Positions 6,524 to 15,566 are shown, counted from the stretch's first letter. The stretch is 56,930 nt of DNA from Bacillota bacterium (GCA_023410675.1 JAEYPM010000032.1:1-56930); one strand, 5' to 3'. Made by a program: numbers and translations. Notes: generated from the letters alone by a model not told the origin.

Positions 6524-6997
6524 ATGGAGTTTTCTATAGCGACACATGATGATATTGATCAGTTAGTTGAAATGAGGATGTTATATCTATATGAACACTT
6601 TAAGGAGATAACCGAGACCTCCAAAAAATCAATTGAGGAAAGTCTTCCAAGATATTTTAGTCATCACTTAGGAGAGAATATGATTGCATTTGTAGCAAGA
6701 GAGAATAATAAAATTGTTTCAACTGCATTTTTAATGATCATTGAAAAACCAGCTAATCCTAATTTTATAACGGGGTTAATAGGTGAAGTATTAAATGTTT
6801 ATACATGTAAGGAGCATAGAAGACAGGGGATTGCCAAACATTTAATGCAGATGCTACTAGCTTATGCAAAAGAACATAAACTGGACTTTATAGAATTGAA
6901 AGCAACAAGTGATGGATACGTACTCTATAAAAACCTAGGCTTTAAAAAGGTAACAGCCACAAATCCTTCTATGAAATACATAATTGAATCACACTAA
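6524..6997 (+). CDS. GNAT-family N-acetyltransferase
   Basis: A 157-residue single-domain GNAT protein, the usual family length. The acetyl-CoA-binding motif is KEHRRQGIAKHLMQMLLAYA (R/Q-x-x-G-I/A pattern, about residues 98-117), preceded by GEVLNVYT on strand 4 and followed by LYKNLGFKKV. Substrate cannot be told. TAGGAGTG lies 6 bases before the ATG. It sits 57 bases after the CPBP gene and converges with the small gene at 7036-7305. Confidence 0.85.
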   Translation: MEFSIATHDDIDQLVEMRMLYLYEHFKEITETSKKSIEESLPRYFSHHLGENMIAFVARENNKIVSTAFLMIIEKPANPNFITGLIGEVLNVYTCKEHRRQGIAKHLMQMLLAYAKEHKLDFIELKATSDGYVLYKNLGFKKVTATNPSMKYIIESH

Positions 6998-7035
6998 AGT
7001 GTATTTATAGAATGAACGTGTGTTAGATTGTATTT

Positions 7036-7305
7036 TTAATAAAATACTTGATAAAGTATCCATTTATGGGAAGATACAAAATATCTAAGCTGTACAAGAT
7101 ATTCTCTATCTTCAATTTTTAAATGGCAGCCATAATCTATAGTATTTATGCCTGAATAGTTGTTATCTTTAATATATAAGATATTTGTTATCTGAGCTGT
7201 AATAAGACAATGTTCTTCATTTTCTAAGCGAAGACGCAAAGGAGTTATTTCACCCAGAGTATTAAATTTTGATATTATTTCTACTGGAATATTTTTAAGA
7301 TTCAT
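7036..7305 (-). CDS. Small conserved hypothetical protein, LexA-controlled
   Basis: An 89-residue protein, probably cytosolic and rich in beta strand, opening MNLKNIPVEIISKFNTLGEI. I recall similar small proteins in Clostridia but can name no function. It has a good AAAGGAGTG site 6 bases before the ATG. A consensus sigma-A promoter and a LexA-type palindrome lie just upstream (7325-7372), which is strong evidence that it is a real gene and part of the SOS response. It is convergent with the GNAT gene and divergent from the lipoprotein gene at 7439. Confidence 0.8.
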   Translation of the reverse strand: MNLKNIPVEIISKFNTLGEITPLRLRLENEEHCLITAQITNILYIKDNNYSGINTIDYGCHLKIEDREYLVQLRYFVSSHKWILYQVFY

Positions 7306-7324
7306 AAAATCACTCCTTTAAACA

Positions 7325-7372
7325 GAACATATGTTCGATTAAATTATAGCATAAATAAGTAATTATTGTAAA
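7325..7372 (-). promoter_or_regulatory. LexA (SOS) box and sigma-A promoter
   Basis: Read on the minus strand: TTTACA (7367-7372), an 18-base spacer, TATAAT (7343-7348), then CGAACATATGTTC (7325-7337). The last is a perfect GAAC-N4-GTTC palindrome matching the Gram-positive LexA/DinR consensus CGAAC-N4-GTTCG except for one outer base. Its position at the transcription start would let LexA block initiation. Confidence 0.8.
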
Positions 7373-7438
7373 TAAAAATGGAGTAAAAGACCAATTGATA
7401 TAAAGATCTTTATGAATAAATCACTAGGGGGATAGGCG

Positions 7439-8764
7439 ATGTATAGATGGATAGCTATGGCTTTAGTAATAATAATTTGTTTCACAGGCTGCATCATCAA
7501 AAAAGAGAATGTTTCATTGCAACAAGAAAAAAAGATAGAAAATGAGATGAACAGTAAAAGCGAAAATAAGGCAGATGGAAATACAAATGAGAATAACCAA
7601 AAAACAAGTGATATTATAGAAATCAAGGTGCTTTTTCATGAGGAGAATCCTGATTGGAATGATGATATAACGATTACAAATAGCAAAATAATAGAGGATA
7701 TTATGTCTATGATTGAAGCAAGTACATCACCTATAGATGAATCTAAGGCAAGTCAGATAAGAGAAATGTCTCAAAAGGATAATCAGATTATTGCAATCCA
7801 GTCAAATGGCGTAAAAAAGGAAATGATTTTTGTATTTGATACACTTTACGAAGTAGGATACATAGAGATAGAGGGGAAAAAATATGAGCCAGATTATAGC
7901 TTCTTTCGCTATCTTGGGGACTTAAATGAGTATGCAAGCTTTGATACAAATATTGAGGAGAAAGTACTTGAAATCTTTGAGAAGTATCACTGGACTGTTG
8001 ACTATAAAATAAGTTCTTTAAAAGAAAAGTTGCCAGACAATCTAAAACATAAGGCAGGAGAATATCCAACAAAAATATATTGGGCTTATAATAATGAACT
8101 CTCTAAGGAAATAGGCCTTGATTTTACCAGTTATCTAGGTGGTGATGTAGTTGTAGAGATTTATAGACTAAGAGAAGCATTGCCAGAGTTTATGGAGCCA
8201 AGAAGAAATGCAAGAGGAATTGTGCTAAAGCATAATGATAGCGTCATAGGCACATACATCGATGCGGGTAGGCATGAATCCTTTGCTTGTTCCCTTGATA
8301 GAAAGCATTTAACAGATATTACAAGTAAAAACTGGGATGAATGGGTTTCAAACTATATTGATGCTCAGGATGAATTAGAAATTAAACTGTCTAAGATGAC
8401 CCCAGAGGATATAATCAAGACATATTATAAGGCATTAGATAAAAATGATATAAAACTAGCAAGAGCATGTATGACAAGAGCAAACTTATCCCATGAGTTA
8501 TCATCTAATTTAAATAATTACTATCTTTTTAATAAGGATAGTGGCAAGAAAAATAACAATATTAAAAGAGCGAAACTGCTAGGCATAGAAGAAATGGAAG
8601 GGATAGAAAATGAACAAGGGGTATTAGAATACTACGTTGAAGTTGATTTTGATTTTAAAGAAACAATCACTTCAGAGGATGGGGTTGGGCCAAGATTTAT
8701 TACATTAAAAAAAGAATCCGAAAAAAGTGGTTGGAGAATTGATAGTATTGGGACTGGCCCATAA
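7439..8764 (+). CDS. Lipoprotein with DUF4830 and DUF4829 domains
   Basis: A 441-residue lipoprotein. The signal peptide ends in a lipobox-like FTGC (Cys at about 18), followed by a Lys/Glu/Asn-rich linker to about residue 60. Residues 60-165 form a domain with no name I can give; about 175-305 match DUF4830 (YGGDVVVEIYRL-type block, then GTYIDAG); about 318-441 match DUF4829 (TPEDIIKTYYKALDKNDIKL), a NTF2-like fold found in Firmicute lipoproteins. The role is unknown; the protein would sit on the outer face of the membrane. It has a AGGGGGATAG site and is divergent from the LexA-controlled small gene. Confidence 0.75.
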   Translation: MYRWIAMALVIIICFTGCIIKKENVSLQQEKKIENEMNSKSENKADGNTNENNQKTSDIIEIKVLFHEENPDWNDDITITNSKIIEDIMSMIEASTSPIDESKASQIREMSQKDNQIIAIQSNGVKKEMIFVFDTLYEVGYIEIEGKKYEPDYSFFRYLGDLNEYASFDTNIEEKVLEIFEKYHWTVDYKISSLKEKLPDNLKHKAGEYPTKIYWAYNNELSKEIGLDFTSYLGGDVVVEIYRLREALPEFMEPRRNARGIVLKHNDSVIGTYIDAGRHESFACSLDRKHLTDITSKNWDEWVSNYIDAQDELEIKLSKMTPEDIIKTYYKALDKNDIKLARACMTRANLSHELSSNLNNYYLFNKDSGKKNNNIKRAKLLGIEEMEGIENEQGVLEYYVEVDFDFKETITSEDGVGPRFITLKKESEKSGWRIDSIGTGP

Positions 8765-8842
8765 ATATAAATTTTAATTTATTTATATAATGTAGGCTAT
8801 TATGATAAAATAATATAAATAAGGACTATAGGAGGATACAAT

Positions 8843-9640
8843 ATGCGGATTTTAGCGATGACGTGTTGTTGTGTAGATGTTTTTCCCGAAAAAAATAAGA
8901 TAGCAGTGGGAGGAAATGCTCTAAATCTTGCAGTAAACTGTGCGATGACAAATATAGCTGAAGCTTATCTCATGGGGAATATAGGGACAGACGCCTATGG
9001 TAAAGAAATCATTAAGGTGGTTGATAAGTACAAAATTGGAAGAGAACGTCTCTATAGAGTAGAAGGAGAAACTGCCAACCATATTATAAGAATAGCCAAG
9101 GATGGAGATAGATACTTTACTGAAGGAAGCTGGACTGATGGTGTATATGGAGATTATCGTATATCAGAGCAGGATAAACAGTATATGAACACTATGGACG
9201 CAATTGCCGTTACGCTTTATGATCCAAATTATAAGGAAATAATCAATATTAAAAGGAAGGGAAAATTTGTTTTGGCAGTTGATTTTCATGATGAGCTCTT
9301 ACATAATGAATGGAAAGAAGATTTAGATGCGATAGATTTATTTTTTATAAGTGGTAAAAAAGAAGAATTACCAGAACTTAAAAAGTGGTCTAATGAGTTT
9401 TCGACAGTATTTGTTGCAACCTTAGGAGCAGAAGGAAGCATTGCTTATTATAAAGGGGAGGAATTTGTATGCCCTGCCGAGCCAGTGGATGAAGTAGTAG
9501 ATACAACAGGATGTGGTGATTCCTATCAAGGGGCATTTATCGCTCATTATATTAAGACACAGGATATTCTTTATTCAATGAGAGAAGGCTCAAAAGCAGC
9601 AACAAAAACATTAAAACATGTGGGAGGGGTCATCGCCTAA
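8843..9640 (+). CDS. PfkB-family sugar kinase (fructoselysine 6-kinase-like)
   Basis: A 265-residue ribokinase-fold kinase. The N-terminal motif AVGGNALNLAVNCA (about 21-34) is the substrate-binding GG motif, and DTTGCGDSYQGAF (about 222-234) is the PfkB signature 2 with the catalytic Asp in GCGDS. Length and the N-terminal DVFPEKN pattern resemble fructoselysine 6-kinase FrlD, which phosphorylates Amadori products, but no deglycase or transporter genes are adjacent. The substrate is therefore open. AGGAGG precedes the ATG. Forty bases separate it from the Sel1-repeat gene, so the two may be cotranscribed. Confidence 0.8.
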   Translation: MRILAMTCCCVDVFPEKNKIAVGGNALNLAVNCAMTNIAEAYLMGNIGTDAYGKEIIKVVDKYKIGRERLYRVEGETANHIIRIAKDGDRYFTEGSWTDGVYGDYRISEQDKQYMNTMDAIAVTLYDPNYKEIINIKRKGKFVLAVDFHDELLHNEWKEDLDAIDLFFISGKKEELPELKKWSNEFSTVFVATLGAEGSIAYYKGEEFVCPAEPVDEVVDTTGCGDSYQGAFIAHYIKTQDILYSMREGSKAATKTLKHVGGVIA

Positions 9641-9680
9641 CACAATCTTAAACCGATCTTAAATTTAGGGGGATAAAAAG

Positions 9681-10778
9681 ATGTTAAATGAAGAGATATT
9701 AGAAAGTGGTAAAAAGTTATATGAAGAGGGTGCCTATGAAGAAGCTATAAAATTATTTGAAATTGTAGCAGACCGGGGAAGCAGTGAGGCACAATACTAT
9801 TTTGGGGCATGTTATTTTCATGGACAAGGAGTAGAAGCAGATATTGATAAAGGCGTAACATGGATAAAGAAGGCGGCAGAAGGTGGATGGGCTTTTGCAC
9901 AGTGCGACTTAGGGCTTTGCTATAGAAAAGGATATGGGGTTATGCAGGATGACGAAAAAGCAGTTTACTGGTACGAAAAAGCAGCAAAACAAGGAGATAG
10001 GATAGCACAAAGTAATTTAGGGCATGCCTATTTATATGGTGACGGCGTAGAAGAAGATATGCTATTAGCAAAAGAATGGCTTAAGCGATCTGCAGATCAA
10101 GGGTATGAAAAAGCTCTTTATAGATATAATCTCCATTTTACCTATGAAATTAATGCAAGTCAGGAAGCAATAGAGATATTTAAAGAAGGAGAAGAGCTCT
10201 TTAATGATAAGCGATATGAAGAAGCAGTAGAAGTTTTTATTAAAGCCTCTAAGCTAGGTCATCCTGACGCACAAAACTATTTAGGTTACTGTTATCAAGA
10301 AGGATTAGGAATAGAACAAGATTATGAAGAAGGCATTCAGTGGCTTATGAAAGCAGCCAAGCAAGGATTTCCACAAGCAGAGTTTAACTTGGCATATAGT
10401 TATATGCATGGCGAAGGGACACCAAAGGATATGAAGAAAGCAATATATTGGTATACAAAATCAGCAGAACATACCTATAGAGATGCTCAGAAAAATCTTG
10501 CAAATATTTATTGGGATGGTGACGGAGATGAATCTTTAATCAATAAGCCTCTTTCCATTAAATGGCGTATTGAAGCGGCAAAACAAGGAGATGTTGATGC
10601 TCAATTTTTACTTGGTGAATATTATATGAATGGTGATGGTGTGCCTCAGGATAATGAGAGGGCAAAGTATTGGTTTAAAAAAGCAGCAGAACAAGGGGAC
10701 TCTGAGGCACAATATTATTTAGATCGATTAACAGGTGGTATTATATATAGCATTCTTAAAAGAGGCTATATGGGATAG
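9681..10778 (+). CDS. Sel1-repeat (tetratricopeptide-like) protein
   Basis: A 365-residue protein without signal peptide, made of about seven Sel1 repeats of about 36 residues with the pattern AQxxLGxxYxxGxGVxxDxxKAxxWxxKAAxQG. The repeats fall in two arrays, each opened by a related helix pair (LYEEGAYEEAIKLFE near residue 13 and LFNDKRYEEAVEVFI near residue 173), so the gene looks like an internal duplication. Sel1 proteins act as scaffolds for protein-protein contacts. The partner is unknown. Expression is probably with the upstream kinase. Confidence 0.85.
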   Translation: MLNEEILESGKKLYEEGAYEEAIKLFEIVADRGSSEAQYYFGACYFHGQGVEADIDKGVTWIKKAAEGGWAFAQCDLGLCYRKGYGVMQDDEKAVYWYEKAAKQGDRIAQSNLGHAYLYGDGVEEDMLLAKEWLKRSADQGYEKALYRYNLHFTYEINASQEAIEIFKEGEELFNDKRYEEAVEVFIKASKLGHPDAQNYLGYCYQEGLGIEQDYEEGIQWLMKAAKQGFPQAEFNLAYSYMHGEGTPKDMKKAIYWYTKSAEHTYRDAQKNLANIYWDGDGDESLINKPLSIKWRIEAAKQGDVDAQFLLGEYYMNGDGVPQDNERAKYWFKKAAEQGDSEAQYYLDRLTGGIIYSILKRGYMG

Positions 10779-10784
10779 TAGAAT

Positions 10785-10977
10785 AGTATTCACATTGATG
10801 TGGATAATTTTACTTCACAGACCTGGTGTGGTATTTGTGAATAAAGTAATATAATTTATGGGTGTGATGTTGATAACTATAGATAAATCAGTGGAAAACT
10901 TATAGTTTATGTGGATAAATGGGTTTTTTACTATGTTGTATGTGGATAATCTTTTCAAATAGTACACAGTTTTATAC
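10785..10977 (-). pseudogene. Decayed fragment of a short-chain dehydrogenase gene
   Basis: This intergenic stretch is a degraded copy of part of the SDR gene at 13044-13787 (its bases 13434-13626). The alignment is ungapped over at least 150 bases; I count 92 matches in 120 bases checked (10801-10920). In the SDR frame on the minus strand the fragment reads RLSTYNIVKNPFIHIN against DLSTYDTAKNLFIHIN, and the Trp in DLWNKIIH has become a stop codon. Both ends of the gene are missing. Three TGTGGATAA 9-mers (10799, 10910, 10941) are retained at the same spacing as in the intact gene. Confidence 0.85.
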
Positions 10978-10984
10978 CTTATAT

Positions 10985-11030
10985 GAGCTATTTGTAACTA
11001 ACCGATTAAGTTAGTTAGAGGTAGCTCTTA
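10985..11030 (+). terminator. Hairpin, possible terminator of the kinase/Sel1 unit
   Basis: GAGCTA (10985-10990) pairs with TAGCTC (11022-11027), and TAACTAAC (10995-11002) pairs with GTTAGTTA (11010-11017). The sequence after it, TTATTCTATTT, is only moderately T-rich, so termination is uncertain. The rest of the gap 10779-11210 is the SDR fragment and AT-rich sequence. Confidence 0.45.
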
Positions 11031-11074
11031 TTCTATTTGCCTAGTCATTCATCTATTAAGTAAATGGCTAACTA

Positions 11075-11126
11075 ATATAAATTAATATAAGTTGATATAA
11101 ATATAAATTGATATAAGTTAATGTAA
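11075..11126. repeat. AT-rich degenerate tandem repeat
   Basis: About five imperfect copies of a unit like ATATAARTTRAT lie upstream of the repeat lipoprotein gene. This is low-complexity sequence with no function that I can see. Confidence 0.5.
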
Positions 11127-11213
11127 AAAATTAAATATTGAAAATACAAAATAAATAAAGTAAAATGTAATGTGTTATGTATTCATAATTAAAAAAATGT
11201 GTGAGGGATATTG

Positions 11214-12974
11214 ATGATAAAAGCAAAGGTATGGCGTATAGTTGCAATAAGTGTTTTAGGAATAAGTATTTTATCAGGGTGTAATAAGGCAAAAGATATG
11301 GTTAATAACATACCTAATAGAGAAGAAATTCAGGAGTCTTCAGAAGTAACTAAAGAGATCCAAAAAGAAGCTAAAGAAGTTGGATCTATAGAAGATTTAT
11401 ATTTTGATCGTTATAACTATGATGGATTTGTGAAGCTGAATGATCCTAATGCCACTTTGAGCATACCAGAGGGAAAAGATCAAGTTTATAAAGTGGGAGA
11501 ACATATTCAGCCAGGAATGTATATGGCAGTACGTAACAATGAGGGGGCTGCTTGCGTTACGATTAATGAAGATGGCAATTTAGGAGATGGAGATACTCTT
11601 TTTATAGACTTATGTGATGTAAATTGTATTTTTGAACTAAAAGCTGGACAGTATTTAGTAGCACATGGCTGCAATATATATGATATCGAAAAGGAATATA
11701 AAGCACCTATGGATGGCGATGCCTACTTGCCAGGAATGTTTAAGGTTGGTGCTCATATACCAGAAGGAGAGTATGTAGCAATAGGAGCTTATCCACTTGT
11801 AAAGGTATATAACGCAAATGCAATCAACGATTATGATGGTGAGGAATTTGATGAGGCACATGATTCAAGTGTTGTTTTTGAAGTGAAGAATGGTCAGTAT
11901 CTTAAAGTTGAAAGCGGTATGATTTATCCAATAGACAAGATTCCTTCCTTATTAAAAGAAAGAGAAACTTTTTCACGAGGCATTTATAAGGTGGGAGTAA
12001 CAATACCAGCAGGTAGTTACACTGCAAAAAGCACAGCACAAAGAGCAAAAGTTCAGATATTTAAAAGCAATAATTATGACTCAGATACCATAATATCTTC
12101 TGTTAATGTTGAGCCAGAAGCAGATTTAGTCCTTGAAGAAGGACAATATGTCATAATATATGAGGCGGAGCTTAGTGCGACGGATCATGCTAAAACTAAT
12201 AAGGTAAAGACTGTTGAAAAGGGAACAGACATTATATTTGATTCACAGATCAAACCAATCCTATCAGTTAAAGGAAAAGCCACATATAAGGTAGGGGCGG
12301 AGATACAGCCAGGAGAGTATATTTTATTTACCCATGAAAATGGTAATGGGTACATGGAAATTACAGATGAAGCAGGAGAAATAGTAAGTAACAGTAGCAT
12401 GTACACTACAGAAATTATCCATATCAAGCAAGGGCAAAATGCACTCCTTCAAGATCTAGATGTTTATTCTATTGACAAGGTTCCTTATATTCCTAAAAAA
12501 GGGGAGGGCTATCTTCCTGGACAATATAAAGTTGGTGTGCATATACCAGCAGGTGAGTATCTAGCAATAGGGGATTTAATCATACTAGAAACGTATAGTG
12601 ATAATACATTTGAATATGAGGCAAGAAAAGGGAAACTGGCCATTAACAATCATGGTATTATTACACTAGAAGAAGGTCAATATTTGGAATTTGGGACAGA
12701 TGGAAACCTTTACCCAATAGATAAAGCTCCTTCTATTGTGCCAGAAGATGGTGTTTATAAATCAGGAATGTATAAGGTGGGGACACATATACCAGCTGGA
12801 ACTTATGAATGCATTGCAGCAGGTACAGACGGTTATGTGGTGATCTATAAAGACAGTAAAAATAGTGACTCTAGTGAGTTATCAACCACAAAAATTGAAG
12901 GGAAGTCAACGGTTACGCTTGTAGAAGGACAGTACGTAGGTATTTTTGGAGCGAATGCTACAGCAAAAAAATAG
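11214..12974 (+). CDS. Lipoprotein made of six KVGxHIPxGEY repeats
   Basis: A 586-residue lipoprotein: signal peptide with lipobox LSGC, a Glu/Lys-rich linker (about 25-60), then six related units of roughly 75-95 residues. Each opens with a block such as GMFKVGAHIPEGEYVAIG, GQYKVGVHIPAGEYLAIG or GMYKVGTHIPAGTY and closes with LEEGQYLxxxxGxxYPI. The repeats are probably beta-rich modules exposed on the cell surface. I start at ATG 11214 (GAGGGA 7 bases upstream); TTG at 11211 is also possible. A terminator shared with the convergent SDR gene follows. Function unknown; adhesion or wall binding would be a guess. Confidence 0.75.
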   Translation: MIKAKVWRIVAISVLGISILSGCNKAKDMVNNIPNREEIQESSEVTKEIQKEAKEVGSIEDLYFDRYNYDGFVKLNDPNATLSIPEGKDQVYKVGEHIQPGMYMAVRNNEGAACVTINEDGNLGDGDTLFIDLCDVNCIFELKAGQYLVAHGCNIYDIEKEYKAPMDGDAYLPGMFKVGAHIPEGEYVAIGAYPLVKVYNANAINDYDGEEFDEAHDSSVVFEVKNGQYLKVESGMIYPIDKIPSLLKERETFSRGIYKVGVTIPAGSYTAKSTAQRAKVQIFKSNNYDSDTIISSVNVEPEADLVLEEGQYVIIYEAELSATDHAKTNKVKTVEKGTDIIFDSQIKPILSVKGKATYKVGAEIQPGEYILFTHENGNGYMEITDEAGEIVSNSSMYTTEIIHIKQGQNALLQDLDVYSIDKVPYIPKKGEGYLPGQYKVGVHIPAGEYLAIGDLIILETYSDNTFEYEARKGKLAINNHGIITLEEGQYLEFGTDGNLYPIDKAPSIVPEDGVYKSGMYKVGTHIPAGTYECIAAGTDGYVVIYKDSKNSDSSELSTTKIEGKSTVTLVEGQYVGIFGANATAKK

Positions 12975-13019
12975 CTTAGAATTTTAGATTAGTATACCAA
13001 ATAAAGGAAAAAATACATA

Positions 13020-13043
13020 GCCGCCAAGATAAGACTTGGCGGC
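13020..13043. terminator. Bidirectional terminator
   Basis: A GC-rich 9-bp stem, GCCGCCAAG (13020-13028) with CTTGGCGGC (13035-13043), lies between two convergent genes. T-rich tails are present on both sides when read on the appropriate strand. Confidence 0.85.
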
Positions 13044-13787
13044 TTATATCATACCGCCATCTAAGGTAATAATTTGACCGGTCATATAAGAAGATAGGTC
13101 TGAAGCTAAATACAAACAGGTATTAGCCACATCAGATGGAGAGCCAGTTTTGCATAAGGGAATGTCCTCAGTAAAAGCTTCTTTTTCTTCTTTGGAAAAA
13201 TGACTGTTCATATCTGTATCAATCCAGCCACAGGCAATACCATTAACACGAATATTTGAAGGACCTAACTCTCGTGCAAGGCTTCTTGTAAAACCGTTAA
13301 GAGCACTTTTACTTGTTGCATAAGCAACTTCACAGGAAGCACCTATATTTCCCCAAATAGAAGAAATGTTAATAATACAACCCTTTTGATTAGAAATCAT
13401 ATGTGGGACAGCTAAGTAGCAGCAGTTATAAGCAGTATTCACATTGGTGTGGATAATTTTATTCCACAGGTCTGGGGGTGTATCTGTGAATAAACCCACA
13501 AAACTTATACCTGCATTGTTGATAACTATAGATGGATAAGTGCCAAACTCATTATTTATGTGGATAAATAGATTTTTTGCTGTGTCATATGTGGATAAAT
13601 CGCCAAAATAATACACAGCTTTATACCCAGCCTGAGTAAACTCATTATAGGTATGAACAAGTCTTTCTTTATTGGTGGCAGCATTTAAAACAATGCGAGC
13701 ACCTCTCTTTGCAAAAGCAAGTGCAATAGCTTTTCCTATTCCTCTTGAAGAACCAGTAACAAGGACAATATCATTTTCATATCTCAT
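13044..13787 (-). CDS. Short-chain dehydrogenase/reductase (FabG-like)
   Basis: A 247-residue classical SDR, the usual length. It has the NAD(P)-binding motif TGSSRGIGKA (about 11-20), NNAG (about 90), the catalytic Ser in NISSIWGNIGASCE and the YATSK active-site motif (Tyr and Lys). The SSIWG block and overall sequence resemble the YmfI/EF-P 5-aminopentanone reductase branch as well as 3-oxoacyl-ACP reductase FabG, so the substrate is open. It is monocistronic and convergent with the repeat lipoprotein gene. The coding strand contains three TTATCCACA 9-mers, which are ordinary codons here. A decayed partial copy lies at 10785-10977. Confidence 0.85.
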   Translation of the reverse strand: MRYENDIVLVTGSSRGIGKAIALAFAKRGARIVLNAATNKERLVHTYNEFTQAGYKAVYYFGDLSTYDTAKNLFIHINNEFGTYPSIVINNAGISFVGLFTDTPPDLWNKIIHTNVNTAYNCCYLAVPHMISNQKGCIINISSIWGNIGASCEVAYATSKSALNGFTRSLARELGPSNIRVNGIACGWIDTDMNSHFSKEEKEAFTEDIPLCKTGSPSDVANTCLYLASDLSSYMTGQIITLDGGMI

Positions 13788-14200
13788 AGTGGATTCATCA
13801 TAACCTTTCTTAAATTAGATAAATAATACAAAATGAGTATAACCTAAACGTGAACACTAAATAATAAGCGTATATTACTACAATACAACAAAAATAACAA
13901 TCATGTAATATATTAGTACTAATAATTTATTTTTTATATAAAGTATGGTATGATAGGTAATGGTAAAAATTTATAGTAGATAAATTCACTGTTCATTCTA
14001 TACATAGAGTATCAGTTTATATTATCTTAATGATCTTGTAATATAATGATGTAGCTATAAAGTATACTAAAGAACATATATTTTTGGTACAAAAAGGAGA
14101 TGAGGATAAATTAACTTTGATATAAATTTAGGATTATAAGAAAATAATAAATAGATAAAGTGATAAATAAAGTAATAGCATAATATTGAGGTGGCAATTA
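13788..14200. other. AT-rich intergenic region upstream of the LCP gene
   Basis: This 413-base gap separates the divergent SDR and LCP genes. It contains several TATAAT-like hexamers (for example 14042-14047), but none has a good -35 partner. I see no ORF with a ribosome binding site, no strong hairpin and no repeat. The GAGGTGG site of the LCP gene (14189-14195) lies at its right end. Confidence 0.5.
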
Positions 14201-15541
14201 ATGAGTAAAGAACAAAACTCTAAAAAGGGTACAGTCAAAAAAACGAAAATGCAGAAGCTTATCTCTACATTTTTAAAATCAGCTGGAATTACAGTGCTAG
14301 TAAGCATTTTTCTAGTAGGGATACTAGCATGGAGTTATAGATATTTTATGTATGATGATAGTGGCTTGGGAGAGTATGGACAAGGAACTAATAAAAATCC
14401 ATTGCAACAGGAGAAGGATGTAAAACAAACTGTAGCAGTTTTTGGTATTGATAAAGATGGTTACCGAACAGATGTAATACTTCTTGTTAATTTTGATAGT
14501 GCGACAAAAAAAGTTAAAATATTATCTATTCCTAGAGATACTAAGATTGATTGGTCAGAAGATATGAAGCAAAAACTTAGAGACCTTAATAAATCAACAG
14601 TATCTGTTTCAAAGATTAATGAAATGACAGCTTATGGAGGGATAGAAAACATTAGAGAATTTACAATCTCTGAGATAGAAAACATGTTGGGTGTTAAAAT
14701 TGATAATTATGCCATCGTTAGTATTGATGCCTTTAATCAAATTGTTGATGCTATTGGCGGTGTAGAAGTTGATGTACCAGCTTTAGAAAATGGAAGGGGT
14801 CTTCATTATGACGACTATTCTCAAGACCTTCATATCCATCTTGAACCAGGCTTGCAATTATTAGATGGTAAGCAGGCAGAAGGGCTGGTACGTTTTAGAC
14901 ATGGCTATACAGAAGGCGATGTTGGACGTATTAAAACACAACAGATATTTTTAGAAGCATTTGCTAAAAAAGTAATGAGTCCTCAAATGATTACAAAAGT
15001 TCCGCAAATAGCATCTGTTTTATTTAGCTCTATAAAAACAGATATACCGCTAGCTGATATTCCTAAATATTATTCTTACATGAAAAAGCTAGATATAAGT
15101 ACGCTTAAGTTTGAAATTATTCCTGGAGAGGGACGCTATATAGGAAGTGTTTCTTATTTTATTCCGGATATGAATAAAATGGAGGAAGTAGTTAATACCA
15201 TATTTTTTGATAAAGAACCAATAGAAGAAACCACTACTATGACTCAAGATACAGAACCAAAGGAAACAGAACCCAAAATAGATAGAACTGTAACCATACA
15301 AATACTCAATGCAAGTGGCATACGAGGACAAGCACAAAAGGCAAAAGAAATGATAGAGGCAGATAGCTATATTGTAAATAATATAGGTAATTTCCAAGGA
15401 GATAGACAATCAAAAGTGACGATATATGCAATCAATGTTGCAAGAGCTGAGCAGTTTAAAAAATACTATCCAAATGCAAAAATTGAGCAAAAAGAAGATA
15501 TAGACTATGATATTGTCATTATACTAGGGACAGAAGAGTAA
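14201..15541 (+). CDS. LCP-family cell wall polymer ligase with LytR_C domain
   Basis: A 446-residue membrane-anchored protein: cytoplasmic basic N-terminus, one membrane segment (about 24-47), then the LytR-CpsA-Psr catalytic domain (about 80-300) with GIDKDGYRTDVILLVNFD, the conserved SIPRDTKI and the KINEMTAYGG block whose Arg/Asp residues bind the lipid pyrophosphate. The C-terminal 90 residues (TVTIQILNASGIRGQAQKAK) are a LytR_C domain. LCP enzymes attach undecaprenyl-linked polymers to peptidoglycan on the outer face. The ATG at 14201 follows GAGGTGG; an upstream TTG overlaps that site. It heads an envelope polymer gene block running to 22513. Confidence 0.9.
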   Translation: MSKEQNSKKGTVKKTKMQKLISTFLKSAGITVLVSIFLVGILAWSYRYFMYDDSGLGEYGQGTNKNPLQQEKDVKQTVAVFGIDKDGYRTDVILLVNFDSATKKVKILSIPRDTKIDWSEDMKQKLRDLNKSTVSVSKINEMTAYGGIENIREFTISEIENMLGVKIDNYAIVSIDAFNQIVDAIGGVEVDVPALENGRGLHYDDYSQDLHIHLEPGLQLLDGKQAEGLVRFRHGYTEGDVGRIKTQQIFLEAFAKKVMSPQMITKVPQIASVLFSSIKTDIPLADIPKYYSYMKKLDISTLKFEIIPGEGRYIGSVSYFIPDMNKMEEVVNTIFFDKEPIEETTTMTQDTEPKETEPKIDRTVTIQILNASGIRGQAQKAKEMIEADSYIVNNIGNFQGDRQSKVTIYAINVARAEQFKKYYPNAKIEQKEDIDYDIVIILGTEE

Positions 15542-15566
15542 AAATACATCAACAGGGGGTAGAATA

